Both the position numbers and the translations under genes were made by a program. This document shows, in pieces, positions 21,256 through 32,264 of a DNA stretch of 64,000 nucleotides; the first letter of the stretch is position 1; every line of letters begins with the position of its first letter. The notes under the pieces were generated by a model. That model was not told the origin of the DNA and ran no database searches. It was given only the letters and a program-made list of their open reading frames with translations. The DNA is from Elgaria multicarinata webbii (taxonomy: Eukaryota > Chordata > Lepidosauria > Squamata > Anguidae), in contig NC_086178.1 of assembly GCF_023053635.1 (NCBI RefSeq), positions 32,787,226 to 32,851,225 on the forward strand, read 5' to 3'.

Positions 21256-22011
21256 GTCCTTATAGCAGTGAAGAGAACCCTGAAAGCCTCTTTTTCTCAC
21301 ACTCTTTCTCAATGAGAGTCTCCAGGTGCTGAGTTTTGTACCCAGATCAAATCCCATGCTTGCATGGTACAGTTCTGGCATGTGCTCAGTCCTGACAGTA
21401 GCCAGCTCAATGCACGGGGCAACTTCTACATTTTGGAGCTTATGTGTAACTTGCAGAGTGTGGGACCCGCATTTTATAAAGGCAAAAGTAATACTATAGG
21501 CAAGCAATTAGCTGTGCGCCCAGCACAGCATGTGCTGACCTGTACCGCTGCTGAGACTGCAATTAACGTCCATTTGGGGTGGGTGAGGGGGAACTTACAG
21601 TGCATCGCGAAGTGAAACTTGGAATAATTGGAAATAGCCAAGGGGCTGAGTAGGTCAAAAATGTTAATAGGCTTTAGAACTTTCCACCTTCAGATTTCAG
21701 GAGTTCAGATATAGCTTATGTAACAGAGCCTGATAACTAGCTGCTGAAGGGCCAGCCATTCCCAGAGGGACAAGATTTTAGATTGCCTTGTTGGTTTAAA
21801 CAGAGGGCTTTTTCACACTATGCATTTCTGGTGGGAGCAGGGCCTGGTCAAGATATTTGCCCACCACCAAGTATGTGTACTTTGCAGACTGGTGCATCCC
21901 AGAATAGTTTGCTGTGTCTGGGAGGATGTGCACGCCCCAGCACCGTCGGTGACATTGCATGGGATTCTGGGCACAAACAACATGCTGCTTCATTGATGAT
22001 CCTTAAAACAT
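21256..22011. other. Intron stretch, no gene recognised
   Basis: Nothing here could be assigned. Confidence 0.3.
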
Positions 22012-22135
22012 TATAGAATCATGGAAAAGACCCTAGAGGTCATTTAGTCCAGCCTCCTCTGCTCAGTGCAGGCATCTTGCCCGATGACTGTTCAACCTTT
22101 TTAAATGCCTCCAGTGAAGGAGATAAGCACCACCT
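22012..22135 (-). mobile_element. CR1 LINE 3' end
   Basis: ATAGAATCATGGAAAAGACC, then GTCATTTAGTCCAGCCTC and CTCAGTGCAGGC, is the inverted classic amniote CR1 3' UTR. It is diverged. Confidence 0.75.
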
Positions 22136-22282
22136 GCTGAGGCAGTCCAAATTTGGGTTGCTTGTGTGAACAGGCCACCCTTGGGTGAGATAACCATGAT
22201 TTTTCAACCCTGTTCTGTAATTTTCACATGCTGCATTTAAGGTAGTGCATAGTAAACATGACATCTCTTTGGAGAGATTTTT

Positions 22283-23215
22283 GTGGGCACACACAAATAC
22301 TCATTGGAAAGAAATGAAAGATTTCTGTATGCTGTCCTGGACGGGGTTGCACTCTCCCTAAAGGATCAGGTCCGTAGTTTGGGGGTGCTCTTGGATCCAG
22401 AACTGTCACTTGAGGCACAGGTGAACTCAGTGGCAAAGAGCACCTTTTATCAGTTTAGGCTGATATACCAACTGCACCCTTATCTGGACAGAGATAGCCT
22501 AGCTACAGTTATCCATGCTCTGATAACCTCTCGTTTGGATTACTGCAACGCGTTATGCGTGGGGCTGCCTTTGAAAACGGTCCAGAAACTTCAACTGGTA
22601 CAAAACAGGGCAGCACGGTTACTAACAGGGACTGGCCGATGAGACCACATCACACCAGTCCTTTTCCAGCTTCATTGGCTGCCAGTCCAGGTCCGGGCCC
22701 GTTTCAAAGTGCTGGTATTAACACATTTAAAGCCCTAAACGGCTTCGGGCCAGGCTATCTGAAGGAACGCCTCCTCCCGTATGTACCTACCCAGACCCTA
22801 AGGTCATCCTCAGAGTCTTTCTCCACGAGCCCCTGCCAAAGGAAGTGAGGCAAGTGGCTACCAGGAGGAGGGCCTTCTCTGCTGTGGCACCCCGGCTGTG
22901 GAATGAGCTCCCTAAGGAGGTTCGCTTGGCACCTACATTGTATGCTTTTAGGCGCCGGGTGAAGACCTTTTTATTCTCCCAACATTTTAACAGTCTATAA
23001 ATAAATTTTAACTTGGTGTTTTAAATTTGTAATTTTGCATTGCTGCTGTTTTTATCTGGCTGAGCTTTTATATTGCATTTTATAGTATGGTTTTATAGTT
23101 GTTTTATACTTTGAATGTTTTTAATTTTTGTGAACTGCCCAGAGAGCTCCGGCTATTGGGCGGTATAGAAATGTAATAGATAAATAAATAAATAAATAAA
23201 TAAATAAAATAAATA
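22283..23215 (+). mobile_element. LINE 3' third (L2/CR1 group), best-preserved copy
   Basis: This gives the longest LINE ORF2 C-terminus in the window. A frame from 22283 reads LGVLLDPELSLEAQVNSVAK and then TSRLDYCNALCVGLPLKTVQ, the conserved block after the RT domain. A shift near 22640 is followed by LPVQVRARFKVLVLT-like and GYLKERLLPYVP-like blocks in other frames, then APRLWNELPKEVRLAP. The 3' UTR ends CCGGCTATTGGGCGGTATAG and an AAAT tail at about 23175-23210. It is 5'-truncated and frame-disrupted, so inactive. Copies with the same tail are at 26225, 51105, 57841 and 60460. Confidence 0.85.
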
Positions 23216-23249
23216 TGCTGAACATCGGCAAAAAGCAATCCTATAAAGC

Positions 23250-23375
23250 AGCCTTCCCAACCTGATGCCTCCCAGATGTTTCAGATTACAAGTCCCATCA
23301 CTGCAACCTTTTGTGTGCTGGCTAGGACTGATGGGAGTTGCAGACCAATGCATCTGGACCACTTCCAAACAAGGC
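23250..23375. repeat. Palindromic hairpin repeat
   Basis: CCCAACCTGATGCCTCCCAG pairs with CATCTGGACCACTTCC; the middle reads CTGGCTAGGACTGATGGGAG. Confidence 0.65.
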
Positions 23376-23829
23376 TTTCATTGCGAATTCGCCCTACCTC
23401 ATTCCTGGAATCTTACAGAGGGTCCAGATGACACCATTTTTCCATTTGTAAACCTCTTGTGTTTTCCCACTGCTTCTTCCATCCTTTTTCTTTAGCAGGG
23501 AAAGATGGAAAAGCTATACAATGCCTTCTAATTTGTAGCACAAGGAACCCTCTGTCTGCAAGCATCTCTTGAGGGTAACAGGTTGGGGCAGGCTGCAAAG
23601 TATCACTTGATACATATTGTTTTACTATGAGTATCTGACCATAAATGGGACAAGTATGAACAAGCCCTTGTCCCTTAGTTTGGTAGAATTACCAAACTGG
23701 ATTCTTGGGCTCTGCTACTTGGGTGCTTCCCATCTCTTTAACCGTCTTGGCACCAGATCAGATGTTGCTTTATCTTATGGTTGTGGCAGATGCAAGGATG
23801 CCATTGTCCTAAAGTTCACTATGCCTTAT
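23376..23829. other. Intron stretch, no gene recognised
   Basis: No family or splice-flanked exon is recognisable. Confidence 0.3.
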
Positions 23830-24175
23830 AGACTTGTTCACACAACATGATCACCCACACTCAAGGTTGAGTATGATTGAGTGGGGGTTGTAGTTGAACC
23901 ATGAGTTGTTGCTGAAACATGGGTTATGTTGTCTGAACCCAGCCGCGATAACAAACCATGGTTTGTTAACTGTGAACAGCCCAGTTTATAACCCAACAAC
24001 AAAGCATGGTTTCTCTTCATGGGTTGATCGAGGTTAACAAGCCATGGGTTGTTAGCATGGCTGGGTTCAGAGAAGTCATTTCACCAAGAACCCACAATTC
24101 ACCAACAACCCACACTCAACCATACTCAACCTTGAGTGTGGGTTATCATATTGTGTGAACCCAGTCAATTGCTCA
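23830..24175. mobile_element. Foldback element with ACCCACACTCAAG termini
   Basis: Left ACCCACACTCAAGGTTGAGT and right CAACCTTGAGTGTGGGTTA are inverted copies, preceded and followed by GTTCACACAACATGAT and ATATTGTGTGAACCC. The interior holds AACAAACCATGG/CCATGGTTTGTT arms. No coding sequence. Confidence 0.7.
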
Positions 24176-25844
24176 CCCACAATCATGTTCTAAAGGAGAC
24201 GTCGGTGCATATGCATCTGACCATTGATAGGATCTACGCATTAGAGGTTCCTATCCCCCTTTCTGCCACAATTCATGCCAACCTCCTTCTGTCCCTCAAG
24301 AAACCATCAATCTACATCTCCAATTTGATCTGACCTAAAATATCACTTCTCCTGGGCTGTTGCTCAAGGGGAGGATCTGTCTAGACTTTTCTCTAAGGAT
24401 CATCCTTTCTAGGCAGATGAGTCATGGAATAATCACTACCGCAGTTGCTGGCTGCAAGGATGAACTGATAAAACTGACATCAAAAGAGGTCAGTTCAGTT
24501 AGATGTTATTAACCGCAACCAGTTACAATACAGAAGGTTTCTGTCAACATAATCATCTGGAAGGTTGAGCTGCGGCAGCTTGCTGTGCCTGGATCTGAGT
24601 TCATATATATTGTCTGCAGCACTCTCTGGGTGCCTGCCTCTATCACTTTGGCCAGTTTCAGAGCCAGACAGACCAACTTTACGGTTTGGGCTATAAAGAC
24701 AAAGCTCTCTTGCCAGTCTGTAAGAGAATCTCTTAAACTGTTGATATATGGTGTTGGATAAAACATGTAATCCAGGCTGTGTCCACCCCTGTGCCAAAAG
24801 AATTACATTCCAAGGAAACAGAAAACGTGCTTGCAATATATTATTCATGAGTGACTTTCTTAAAACAATTGGCATAGTTTGGATTCTCTTTTTCAGTTCA
24901 AAGGGAATGGAATGAGAGGGAGGTGTGGGGCAGAAAGGAGAAGCTGTAAAGGTGCTGGATAAGGGACTAAAAGTATAGACAGCAGCTTTCCCAAGAGCAA
25001 TTTCTGGCATGTTTCACATGTTAAGTATTTTATTTCCCCCTTGCAACTATGAGACCTAGAAACGTAGTCATTTCATTTCATACATACAGATTTGGCAATA
25101 ATAATAATCCAATCTCGTAGTTTACAAATGACTTCTGTTTTCCTCCTCTTAATGTTTGGTATCTTTGCTTCTCTTTTTATCTACCTTTGACTTGCATAAC
25201 ATCCAGAACGTCGTTATGTTCTGGATGGCAGCAGAATCCTGCTGCCACTTTTACAGGCTCAAGTGAACCTTTAGAGCTGTGTGGCTTTGGTCTCTTCCAT
25301 GCAGCAAACAATGCTGCCGCTCCCCAAAGAGGCACTTTACTGCTGCTACACCAGAGCTATGTGATATGTTTTCAGAGTGGCCAATTTTCCAGTCCTTTCT
25401 GAGCTTGGTCAAGGTTTGCAAGGTCACTTCAGTAAAAGGCCCCATCTGCTCACCTTGTTCAAAACTGGGATGAAGCTCTAGGCTGCTGCACTGAACGAAA
25501 ACCAGCGGCTTTCCCTTTCGCAGAGAGAGCCTGTTGTCGGTGCAGGGCTGGACATCTCAGGAAAATGGTCAAGCAGCCAAAATACTTCTCATCTTCCTGT
25601 TAAAAGTTGGTGTGAAGCTTTGCAATGCTACCCTTCGCAACCTCAGCAAAACGGACGGATTTTATACGCTGCACAAGTATTAATGCAGCTTAGCTGGCAA
25701 AGCTCAGTGGGAAATGCTTTGGTGCAATTACTGTGTCACGTCTCCATGCTAGATGGAATGATAACCACTGGGCTAGAAAGAATGGGGCATAAATAATTGG
25801 ACACAGGGATAATAGGTGCACTATTGAACGCATCCAAGCACTCA
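24176..25844. other. Intron stretch with an unexplained long minus-strand frame
   Basis: The minus strand is open for 171 codons at 24495-25010. I do not recognise the translation: no domain, no RT or transposase motif, and no splice sites that would make it an exon. It may be a chance frame or part of an unknown repeat. The rest shows no recognisable repeat. Confidence 0.3.
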
Positions 25845-25935
25845 TACCACTTCACCACATAATAATCCTTCCAACAACCCTGTAAGGTAGGCCAGTATTA
25901 TTTCCCCCAGTTTCTAGATGGACGACGGGCTAACA
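25845..25935 (+). mobile_element. MIR-like SINE fragment
   Basis: AACAACCCTGTAAGGTAGGC, then TATTATTTCCCCCAGTTTCT and GATG, follows the MIR core layout. It is short and diverged. Confidence 0.5.
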
Positions 25936-26224
25936 GTGCAGTCTGAAGTGGGGTTGTGAGGGAGTGAAGGGGAGGATCACTGCCAGTTCCAAAGCTTTAC
26001 TGGTTCCTACTGCCAGGGCAGGAGGGAGATAGGCTGCTTCAACGGGCTTTTCATCCCAGTAGATCTATTTTTTTAAAAAGTTATCACCATTGGAAGTAGT
26101 GGGCGGGAGGGGGTTAACTATGCCAGCTCCAGGCTGGCATAGCTGAAGGGCCCAATCCAGGCCCTTCTCAGGGAAACAGAGGAGCTTTGGATCCAGTGGG
26201 TTCACAGCTCACTGAGAACCCACA

Positions 26225-26410
26225 TCTCAGTAGGTTTTAAATTTGTAATTTTGCATTGCTGCTGTTTTTATCTGGTTGAGCTTTTATATTGTATTTTATA
26301 TTATGGTTTTATACTGTTGTTTTATACTTTGAATGTTTTTAATTTTTGTGAACCGCCCAGAGAGCTCCGGCTATTGGGCAGTATAGAAATGTAATAAATA
26401 AATAAATAGG
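26225..26410 (+). mobile_element. LINE 3' tail (same family as 22283)
   Basis: It carries GAACCGCCCAGAGAGCTCCG and TATTGGGCAGTATAGAAATG with an AAAT tail at 26395-26408. Only the 3' UTR is present, so it is a severely 5'-truncated insertion. Confidence 0.8.
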
Positions 26411-26419
26411 TTCACAGCT

Positions 26420-26600
26420 GCCCTTCCCCCCCCCTTTTTAATCTGCTACAGTTTTTAATATTTTTAACATGTTTTTAGTTTTACTGTAGGTTTCATTCTA
26501 TTTTAACTTTTGTAATTTATATTTATATGTTTTAATCTTGTAAACTGCCTTGAGTCCCAGTACTGGGAAAAAGGTGGGATATAAATATTATAATATTAAC
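26420..26600 (+). mobile_element. LINE 3' tail, second family
   Basis: TTGTAAACTGCCTTGAGTCC, then GGGAAAAAGGTGGGATATAA, is a different L2-group tail, adjacent to the previous one. Confidence 0.65.
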
Positions 26601-26834
26601 CCCCACCACCACCCCTAGACTGCCCCATTTTGGAGCCTGCCCCTGCTGGGAACACTGCCACCAATCGATCTATACCCTCAGAACTTCCCACAACCATAAA
26701 TGGGAGCCCTGGGGCAGACTGATGGAGGGCAAACTCCTCCCCATCCTAACCCCTCCCGGACAGCTGATGGAGAAGGTAGGATTGCTCTGTAGGAAAACTG
26801 TGACTTTTCCCTTGTGCAGGGCTTTGGAGTAACT

Positions 26835-27225
26835 TAAGAGTCCCATTCATTTCAATGCATCTACTCTTAAGTAGGACTTCAGTTGGATTCCACCTCTTAT
26901 TTTTTAGATTGTAAGCTCCTCCAGACCAGTAGCCTGCCCTCTTGTAGTCTGTAAAGTCCCATGCATCTGGATGGTGCAATAAAAGAATCATCACCATCCG
27001 CATTTAATGTGAACTTCATGCACTTAGGAGGGATATGCATAAAGTTCACATTAAACAGAGATAGTGATGATTCTTCTATTGCACCATCCCTGTGCATAGC
27101 ATTTCGCACAGTACAAGAGGGCCAGCTACTGGCCTGGAGGAGCTTACAGTCTAAAAATAAGGGGTGGAATCCAACTGAAGTCAAAGTAGATGCATTGAAA
27201 TGAATAGGACTTAAGCTAGACTGAC
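26835..27225. mobile_element. Long foldback element, arms near 190 bp
   Basis: The left arm (26838 on) holds CATTTCAATGCATCTACT, TTCAGTTGGATTCCACC, TGTAAGCTCCTCCAG and ATGGTGCAATAAAAGAATC. Each reappears inverted in the right arm to about 27213, around a centre near 27025. A further direct copy of the left end follows at 27215-27275. No coding sequence. Confidence 0.75.
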
Positions 27226-27460
27226 TTTAGTCCCTTTCATTTCAATTCATCAACTCTAAGTAGGACTTTAGTTGGATTCTAAAGTTATTGTGTGGCAAAG
27301 TCTGTGGGAAAACAAAATTTAAAGGTTGTTATGATTAAGTATATATGCAAAATACAAGTGAGAGCTGCAACACTCCATTCCATTTCCCTTCCTCAACTTT
27401 CCATCCCCCAACCTATGGTCAGCCAGCATATTATGGCCACTGAGCATGCTCAGTTCTCAT

Positions 27461-27656
27461 TGGCTCCGTTCAGAAGACAACTTGCCCCATTCAGAAGACA
27501 CCTTAAACCACGGCTTTAACCATGGTGGTTAAGCCAGAATGTCAGGCCATGTTCAGAAGACACCTTAAACCATAGCTTTAACCATGGTGAATAAGGCGTT
27601 TTGCTTTAGCCACTATGGTTAAAGCCATGGCTTAAGGTGTCTTATGAACAGAGCCA
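27461..27656. mobile_element. TTCAGAAGACACCTTAAACC foldback element
   Basis: The ends read TGGCTCCGTTCAGAAGACA and, inverted, TGGCTCTGTTCATAAGACA. Inside, the arm AACCATGGTGGTTAA appears in forward and inverted form, with an extra internal copy of the arm at 27548. The same family is at 50860. Confidence 0.7.
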
Positions 27657-27930
27657 CTAGGTTGTTTTGGGTTCCCCCCCTCTTCATAGGGTTTTTTTCC
27701 TAAATATATGTTTGTACTTGTGCAAACCTTGGGGTTCCGCCGAGGTCGCTGGTTCCTCACTCTCGCATGTGGGTGGTTGCATTTTGGCTACAGAAACAAC
27801 AGCACTCTTAACCTCTACATTACAACTAGAGAGAATGATATTCTACTTTGTGCATTTGGGGAAATAGTTATTTCTCATGTAGATACAATTTTCAGTGTGA
27901 ATATTTAAACCTATAAGTGCTGCTTAACTT

Positions 27931-27977
27931 GAAGAAGAAGAAGAAGAAGAAGAAGAAGAAGAAGAAGAAGAAGAAGA
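27931..27977 (+). repeat. (GAA)n microsatellite
   Basis: About 16 uninterrupted GAA units. Confidence 0.95.
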
Positions 27978-28439
27978 ATTAAAACCTCCCTTTAAAAAAA
28001 TATGCAGAAAGAAATTCAACCCTTTTCTTAACTTTTAAAAATATATAACTTAATGCAATTAATATGCAGTGCCTTTCCATGAGCGAGCTCTTTAAACCCG
28101 AATTTAGGCTGAATGTGTTGTTTAAGAGATGGCTGAGTGCTGTGCATTGGACCCTGTGAACATTTCTGAGTAGTTGTTAAAACTTAATGACGTTTTGGAG
28201 CGCTTGTGTGAAGTGCACGGCTGTAGTTGAATTGCTTGGGCAGCGAAGTCCTGGCAGACTCCCTAGCGTGGGAAATAGAATGAGTCTTCTATTGGAACTG
28301 CTGCTTTAAGTGTTTGCCATAAAACAAATGGAGTCTTCAAAGTGCCACTTACTTTGAATTACAAAACAATTAAAGTTTCATAGAATCGCACATCAGCCAA
28401 TATTGCTGCCTTTATCACCAAGACATTTCTGAACTAAAT
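27978..28439. other. Repeat-poor intron block
   Basis: The part 28020-28330 has no recognisable repeat and is of even composition. It is a candidate for conserved noncoding sequence; no motif is decisive. Confidence 0.3.
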
Positions 28440-28955
28440 TCAGATTTTGGACTGGGTACACCACAGCATGCGTGACATCAGCCTGTTGCCCAAATCAACA
28501 TTCTTGTGCCTCATTCTCCCCATCTGAAACATGCACATAGGCCTCTGGAGGGACCGTACTCAGTGGGGTCGAGAACAAGTTCAGTCCATGGCATCTCCCT
28601 TGCTCGGCTTTGTCCATTTTCTTCTGCTGCCCCTTATGCCTGGAACGCTCTTCCAGAACATTTGAGAACTACAAGTTCAATCGCAGCTTTTAAAGCTCAG
28701 CTAAAAACTTTTCTTTTTCCTAAAGCTTTTAAAACTTGATTTTGTTCTGACTTTATACTGTTAGTTTTACCCTACCCAGTGCCTGTTTACCCTACCCTGT
28801 GCCTGTTTGCATTCTCTTCCCCTCCTTATTGTTTTATTATGATTTTATTAGAATGTAAGCCTATGCGGCAGGGTCTTGCTATTTACTGTTTTACTCCGTA
28901 CAGCACCATGTACATTGATGGTGCTATATAAATAAATAAATAATAATAATAATCA
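28440..28955 (+). mobile_element. LINE 3' end (L2 group, GGTGCTATATAAATAA tail)
   Basis: The frame at 28506-28739 reads LARLCPFSSAAPYAWNALP and later TTSSIAAFKAQLKTFLFP, an L2-type ORF2 C-terminus. The 3' UTR ends CATGTACATTGATGGTGC, TATATAAATAAATAA. The same tail is at 43562 and, inverted, at 60947. Confidence 0.8.
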
Positions 28956-29009
28956 TCTCTAGTTAAAAGCATTAGGTAGCTGGTAATGGAAAAGGTTGCT
29001 GTCAGAGTA

Positions 29010-29150
29010 GACCAGGGGTCCCCCAACTTTGGGGGGACAATAGGCACATTTGGGATTTTGAGGGACTGTCAAGGGTGCACTCACAAAATGGCTGCTGTGG
29101 GAGCAGGATTTGCCTATTCATAAAATGGCTGCCATGGCCAGTCACAAGAC
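29010..29150 (+). repeat. Interspersed repeat 'X'-like fragment
   Basis: CAGGGGTCCCCCAACTTTGG, GGCACATTTGGGATTTTGAG and CACAAAATGGCTGC match the start of X at 16436. It ends where the LTR-like segment begins. Confidence 0.55.
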
Positions 29151-29350
29151 TGTCAGATCTCCCGGTCCCTCAGGCAGGCACACATTCTGGCAGACTGACA
29201 CAGGACACCCAAATCAGTAAGGCTTCTTTATTGCAGGAAAGCCCATGGCAAAAGCTTAATGGTTACACATTTCAGAAATCATATAGCTGTTGGTCAGTAG
29301 CTATAAGCTCCAAGAAATTCCAGAACAGTCAAAAGCTAATCACTACTGCC
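29151..29350 (-). mobile_element. Possible LTR fragment (retroviral-type), fossil
   Basis: On the minus strand this shows an AATAAA-type signal (TGCAATAAAGAAGCC) followed by about 80 bases ending in TGACA, a layout like the R-U5 part of a long terminal repeat. The other edge is not clear. No internal retroviral genes are visible nearby. It looks old and incomplete. Confidence 0.35.
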
Positions 29351-29784
29351 ATGATAAGATCCCCATCAACATGGTTTCCCCATTGCCATCTCCACGGTTC
29401 TGAACACAAGGGAAGGACAATCCATACATGGGTCCCAACCCCAGACAAAAGAGAGGGGAGGATTCCTCACAATGACGCTCTTTTCCCAACGAAGGCAAAC
29501 TGGTGAGACTAAAAGAAAAGCCACTTGCCCAAGAACTTAAGTACAAGGCAGAGTTGGGGGCTGAGCAAAACCACTCTTTTGTGCAAAAGAGTAGTTGCAA
29601 AATGCAAAACCACTCTTTTGAATCCAAATAATGATGGCATTGGAGGACAGCACTTTGTTTTGCAGCATCCCAGGTTCTAAGTTCATTTTTTAAAAAAATC
29701 TTAAGAAATAAAATAAAAATCAAGAGGAACAGGGAGCCTGGCATCTTCAGCACCATGCTAAAAAACCCAGGAGGAAGCAGTAAT

Positions 29785-29840
29785 AGCCTAGACAGACCAA
29801 TGGTCTGACCTGGTGTAAGGCAGCTTCTCATGTTTCTATA
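29785..29840 (+). mobile_element. tRNA-derived SINE 3' fragment
   Basis: GACCAATGGTCTGACC then GTAAGGCAGCTTCTCATGTT is the 3' end of the SINE family seen at 41380. Confidence 0.65.
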
Positions 29841-30584
29841 TACCTTATATTGTGAGGTTATTCCATTGTATGTTCCCTGCTACCTGCTCATGTCATTTGG
29901 CTGATGTGGGCTAAGGGTATGGAAGCATACAATCTGATGACAACATAGCGTAAGTGAAACTGGAAGTCTGGTGTTGTTGTTTTGTTGTTCGTTTGTTTTG
30001 TGTCATGGTAATTCTGCTGTAGTAAACTTTAGTGTCGTGGAGGGGGCTTGGGTTTGAGCGTGAGTGGCCTGGGTACACATTTCTGCTGCCTCTGCCTTAG
30101 TTTCCCCACCTGTGAAATAGAAATAATGACCTCCCACATTGATAAGGATAAGCAAGTGCTTGTTTTGCATTATCAAAGTGCTTTAAATCTGGAGGATGGG
30201 CTGAACGTAATGACGGGATGCACAGAAAATCAGGAACATAATTTTCTGAGTTTTATTATGGTTGAAAGACTTGAGCCTTTGCTATGTTTAGTCTGTAAGC
30301 CCATTAGACAGTGGGGGACTTACTTCCGAGTAAACATTTGTAGTATTGCACCATTAAGAGTCTTTTGTCATAGACTGAGTGCTTTGAAGCACGGCAGGGT
30401 AGGGGGAGCCTTAGGGGGCAGTGGTGCAGGAAGAGGCAGAATGTTGTGACATCCAGATGTGGATAAATTCTGCTGGACATAACAATTTGGCGAGAAGAAA
30501 TGAGATATGTGGCTGCTGGCTTTAGCAAGAGGACCCTGCAACTGTAGTTCTCTCTCTGTACGGAACGTTTTCCTATTTTACTCA
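29841..30584. other. Intron stretch, no gene recognised
   Basis: GACTTACTTCCGAGTAAACA at about 30308-30330 is a trace of the GGGAGTAAGC-type repeat. The rest shows no assignable feature. Confidence 0.35.
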
Positions 30585-31213
30585 GGGCCTTGCTAGACCA
30601 GGCCTTAGCGCGCCTTCCAACCCGGTTTCCCTGCTGTGCGTCCAGATGACGCACAGGGGAATCCGGCGCCAGGCCGCAGTGAGGCCTGGTCTAGCGCGCC
30701 ATAAGCAAAGTCGCTTATGGCGCGCTTTTTCCCCAGCTCCAGCCTCAGGCCGCGGCTGGGGGAAGTGTGGAGACTTCCTCGCTTACTCGCGAGGAGCCGC
30801 GAAAAGCCGCGGACCTGGCACAGCGCTCATAGGAGAGCTGTGCCCATCGGCGGGGGGGGGGAAGAGAGGGGAGGGCGAAGGATGGGAGGGTGGGTGGCAC
30901 AGGGGGAGGGCGAGTGCAATCGCGCCGCTTGCCGCCCGAGCAAGCAGCCGAGCGGCGCTTGCCCAGGCAATGCCACCCCATCCCGATCACACCCGCCCTC
31001 CCCCGTGCCACCCACCCTTCCATCCTTCGCCCCCCCCCCCCCATTTTAAAAAATAAAATAAAACAGCCACTTACCTTCCCGGAGTCTTCGGGCCACCCGC
31101 GGCCCCATTAAACAAAACAAAACAAAAATGGCGGACGCCACAGGGCTTGCGTCCTCCCTGCGGCTCCGCCGTCTGGAAACGTGGGGGAGGCGCACTAACG
31201 TTTAGGAAGGCCC
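30585..31213. mobile_element. CpG-rich non-autonomous DNA transposon, 3-bp target duplication (Harbinger-like)
   Basis: The left end is GGGCCTTGCTAGACC; the right end inverted is GGGCCTTCCTAAACG. The bases TCA flank both sides (30582-30584, 31214-31216). The interior is strongly CpG-rich with an inverted GGCGCGCTTT/AAAGCGCG-type core and C/G homopolymer runs near 30850 and 31030. The several long frames on both strands are compositional; none resembles a transposase. Termini match the element at 4932-5923. Confidence 0.7.
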
Positions 31214-31307
31214 TCAGTCATAATCTTAACCCTATTTAGCATGATTTGACTGCAGTTGTACAAGTATTAAATTTTCCATGGCAACTTCATGTACTTCCTT
31301 GGCTCTT

Positions 31308-31432
31308 TCCCAGGTGCTGCATTGGCCTTCCCCTCCATATGTCTTGGACTACAATTTCCATCCTCCCCAGTTGGGATACTACAGTCTTAACACATCTGGA
31401 GGCCACCCAAGTTACGGAAGGTTGTGCTACAC
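31308..31432. repeat. Palindromic hairpin repeat
   Basis: CCATATGTCTTGGACTACAA pairs with TCTTAACACATCTGGAGGCC. Confidence 0.65.
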
Positions 31433-32264
31433 CAATTCAGGGGCAACAGCTGGATTTCAGGATTGAAATAAATTCTGATTTGTAATTTGGTAGGAAAGAG
31501 ATGGTCAGGTTTCTGGAGCTTGTAGCTACAACATCTTTTCCTGAAGCAGTGAGAACAAGAAAGTGGCGAATCACCTTTTTAAAGAACAAGGAGGAAAAAC
31601 GAAAATGAATGCAGGCTTGTAAATAGCGACTGGGCTTGTCACATGGTAGGAATTTCCTTAGAGAGACGCATTAGAGAAGCTTTTCAAAAGCCGAGCTTGT
31701 TTTTCATTTTTGGATTAGGACACAAATGAGTTACCCAGGTATACATAGGCAGAATGCATCTGTTACACCTTTTTATTTGCCAGTTACTCTTGTGGATGCA
31801 TTTGCAAGGCCGTCTGAATGACAGCTCACGGCTTCTCATTTGCACTGCAGGCAAAATCAGTGCCCACGCACCTTTTATATTTGGGCCGCCTACAAACACT
31901 GATTGCATTTGATTCCCTTCCTCTTACAATCTGAACTTGATGAAAAAGAAAAAATAATAATATGAATGATTGTTCCTTCTTATAGCAAGTGGTGGCTTTT
32001 GCGTACTTGACAGCTAGCTTTTCTTATGTGTGAAATAACTCATGTCCATTCCTTCTTCAACCTCAGAAAAGGCACCTGAGGTTGGGGTTATGTAGCTACA
32101 CATACAGCTTGACTACTCTGGTACTCAAAAGCCAGACTAAACAGGTTTTTCTTGCATTGCTTCTGGACAGGGTTGGTGAACGGACTTGGGCAGAGCTCTA
32201 ACAGCAGGGTGTTCTATAGTTATGGGAAGCAATGCATCTTCGGGCCAAACAGGGGTGTTGCATC
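31433..32264. other. Repeat-poor intron block, candidate conserved noncoding sequence
   Basis: About 31640-32060 has no recognisable repeat, lies roughly 1 kb before exon 2, and has even composition. The label is inference from lack of repeats. Confidence 0.3.

Noticed and set aside
22283-22642. A clean 119-codon frame that looks like a gene
   Set aside because: It is the ORF2 C-terminal region of an L2/CR1-group LINE, disrupted downstream and ending in a LINE tail.
29343-29831. A 162-codon minus-strand frame
   Set aside because: It has no recognisable domain, overlaps an LTR-like end and a SINE fragment, and has no splice context.
30646-31111. Overlapping frames of 60-136 codons, possible proline-rich gene
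   Set aside because: They are inside the second CpG-rich transposon, with homopolymer C and G runs; all frames on both strands are open there.
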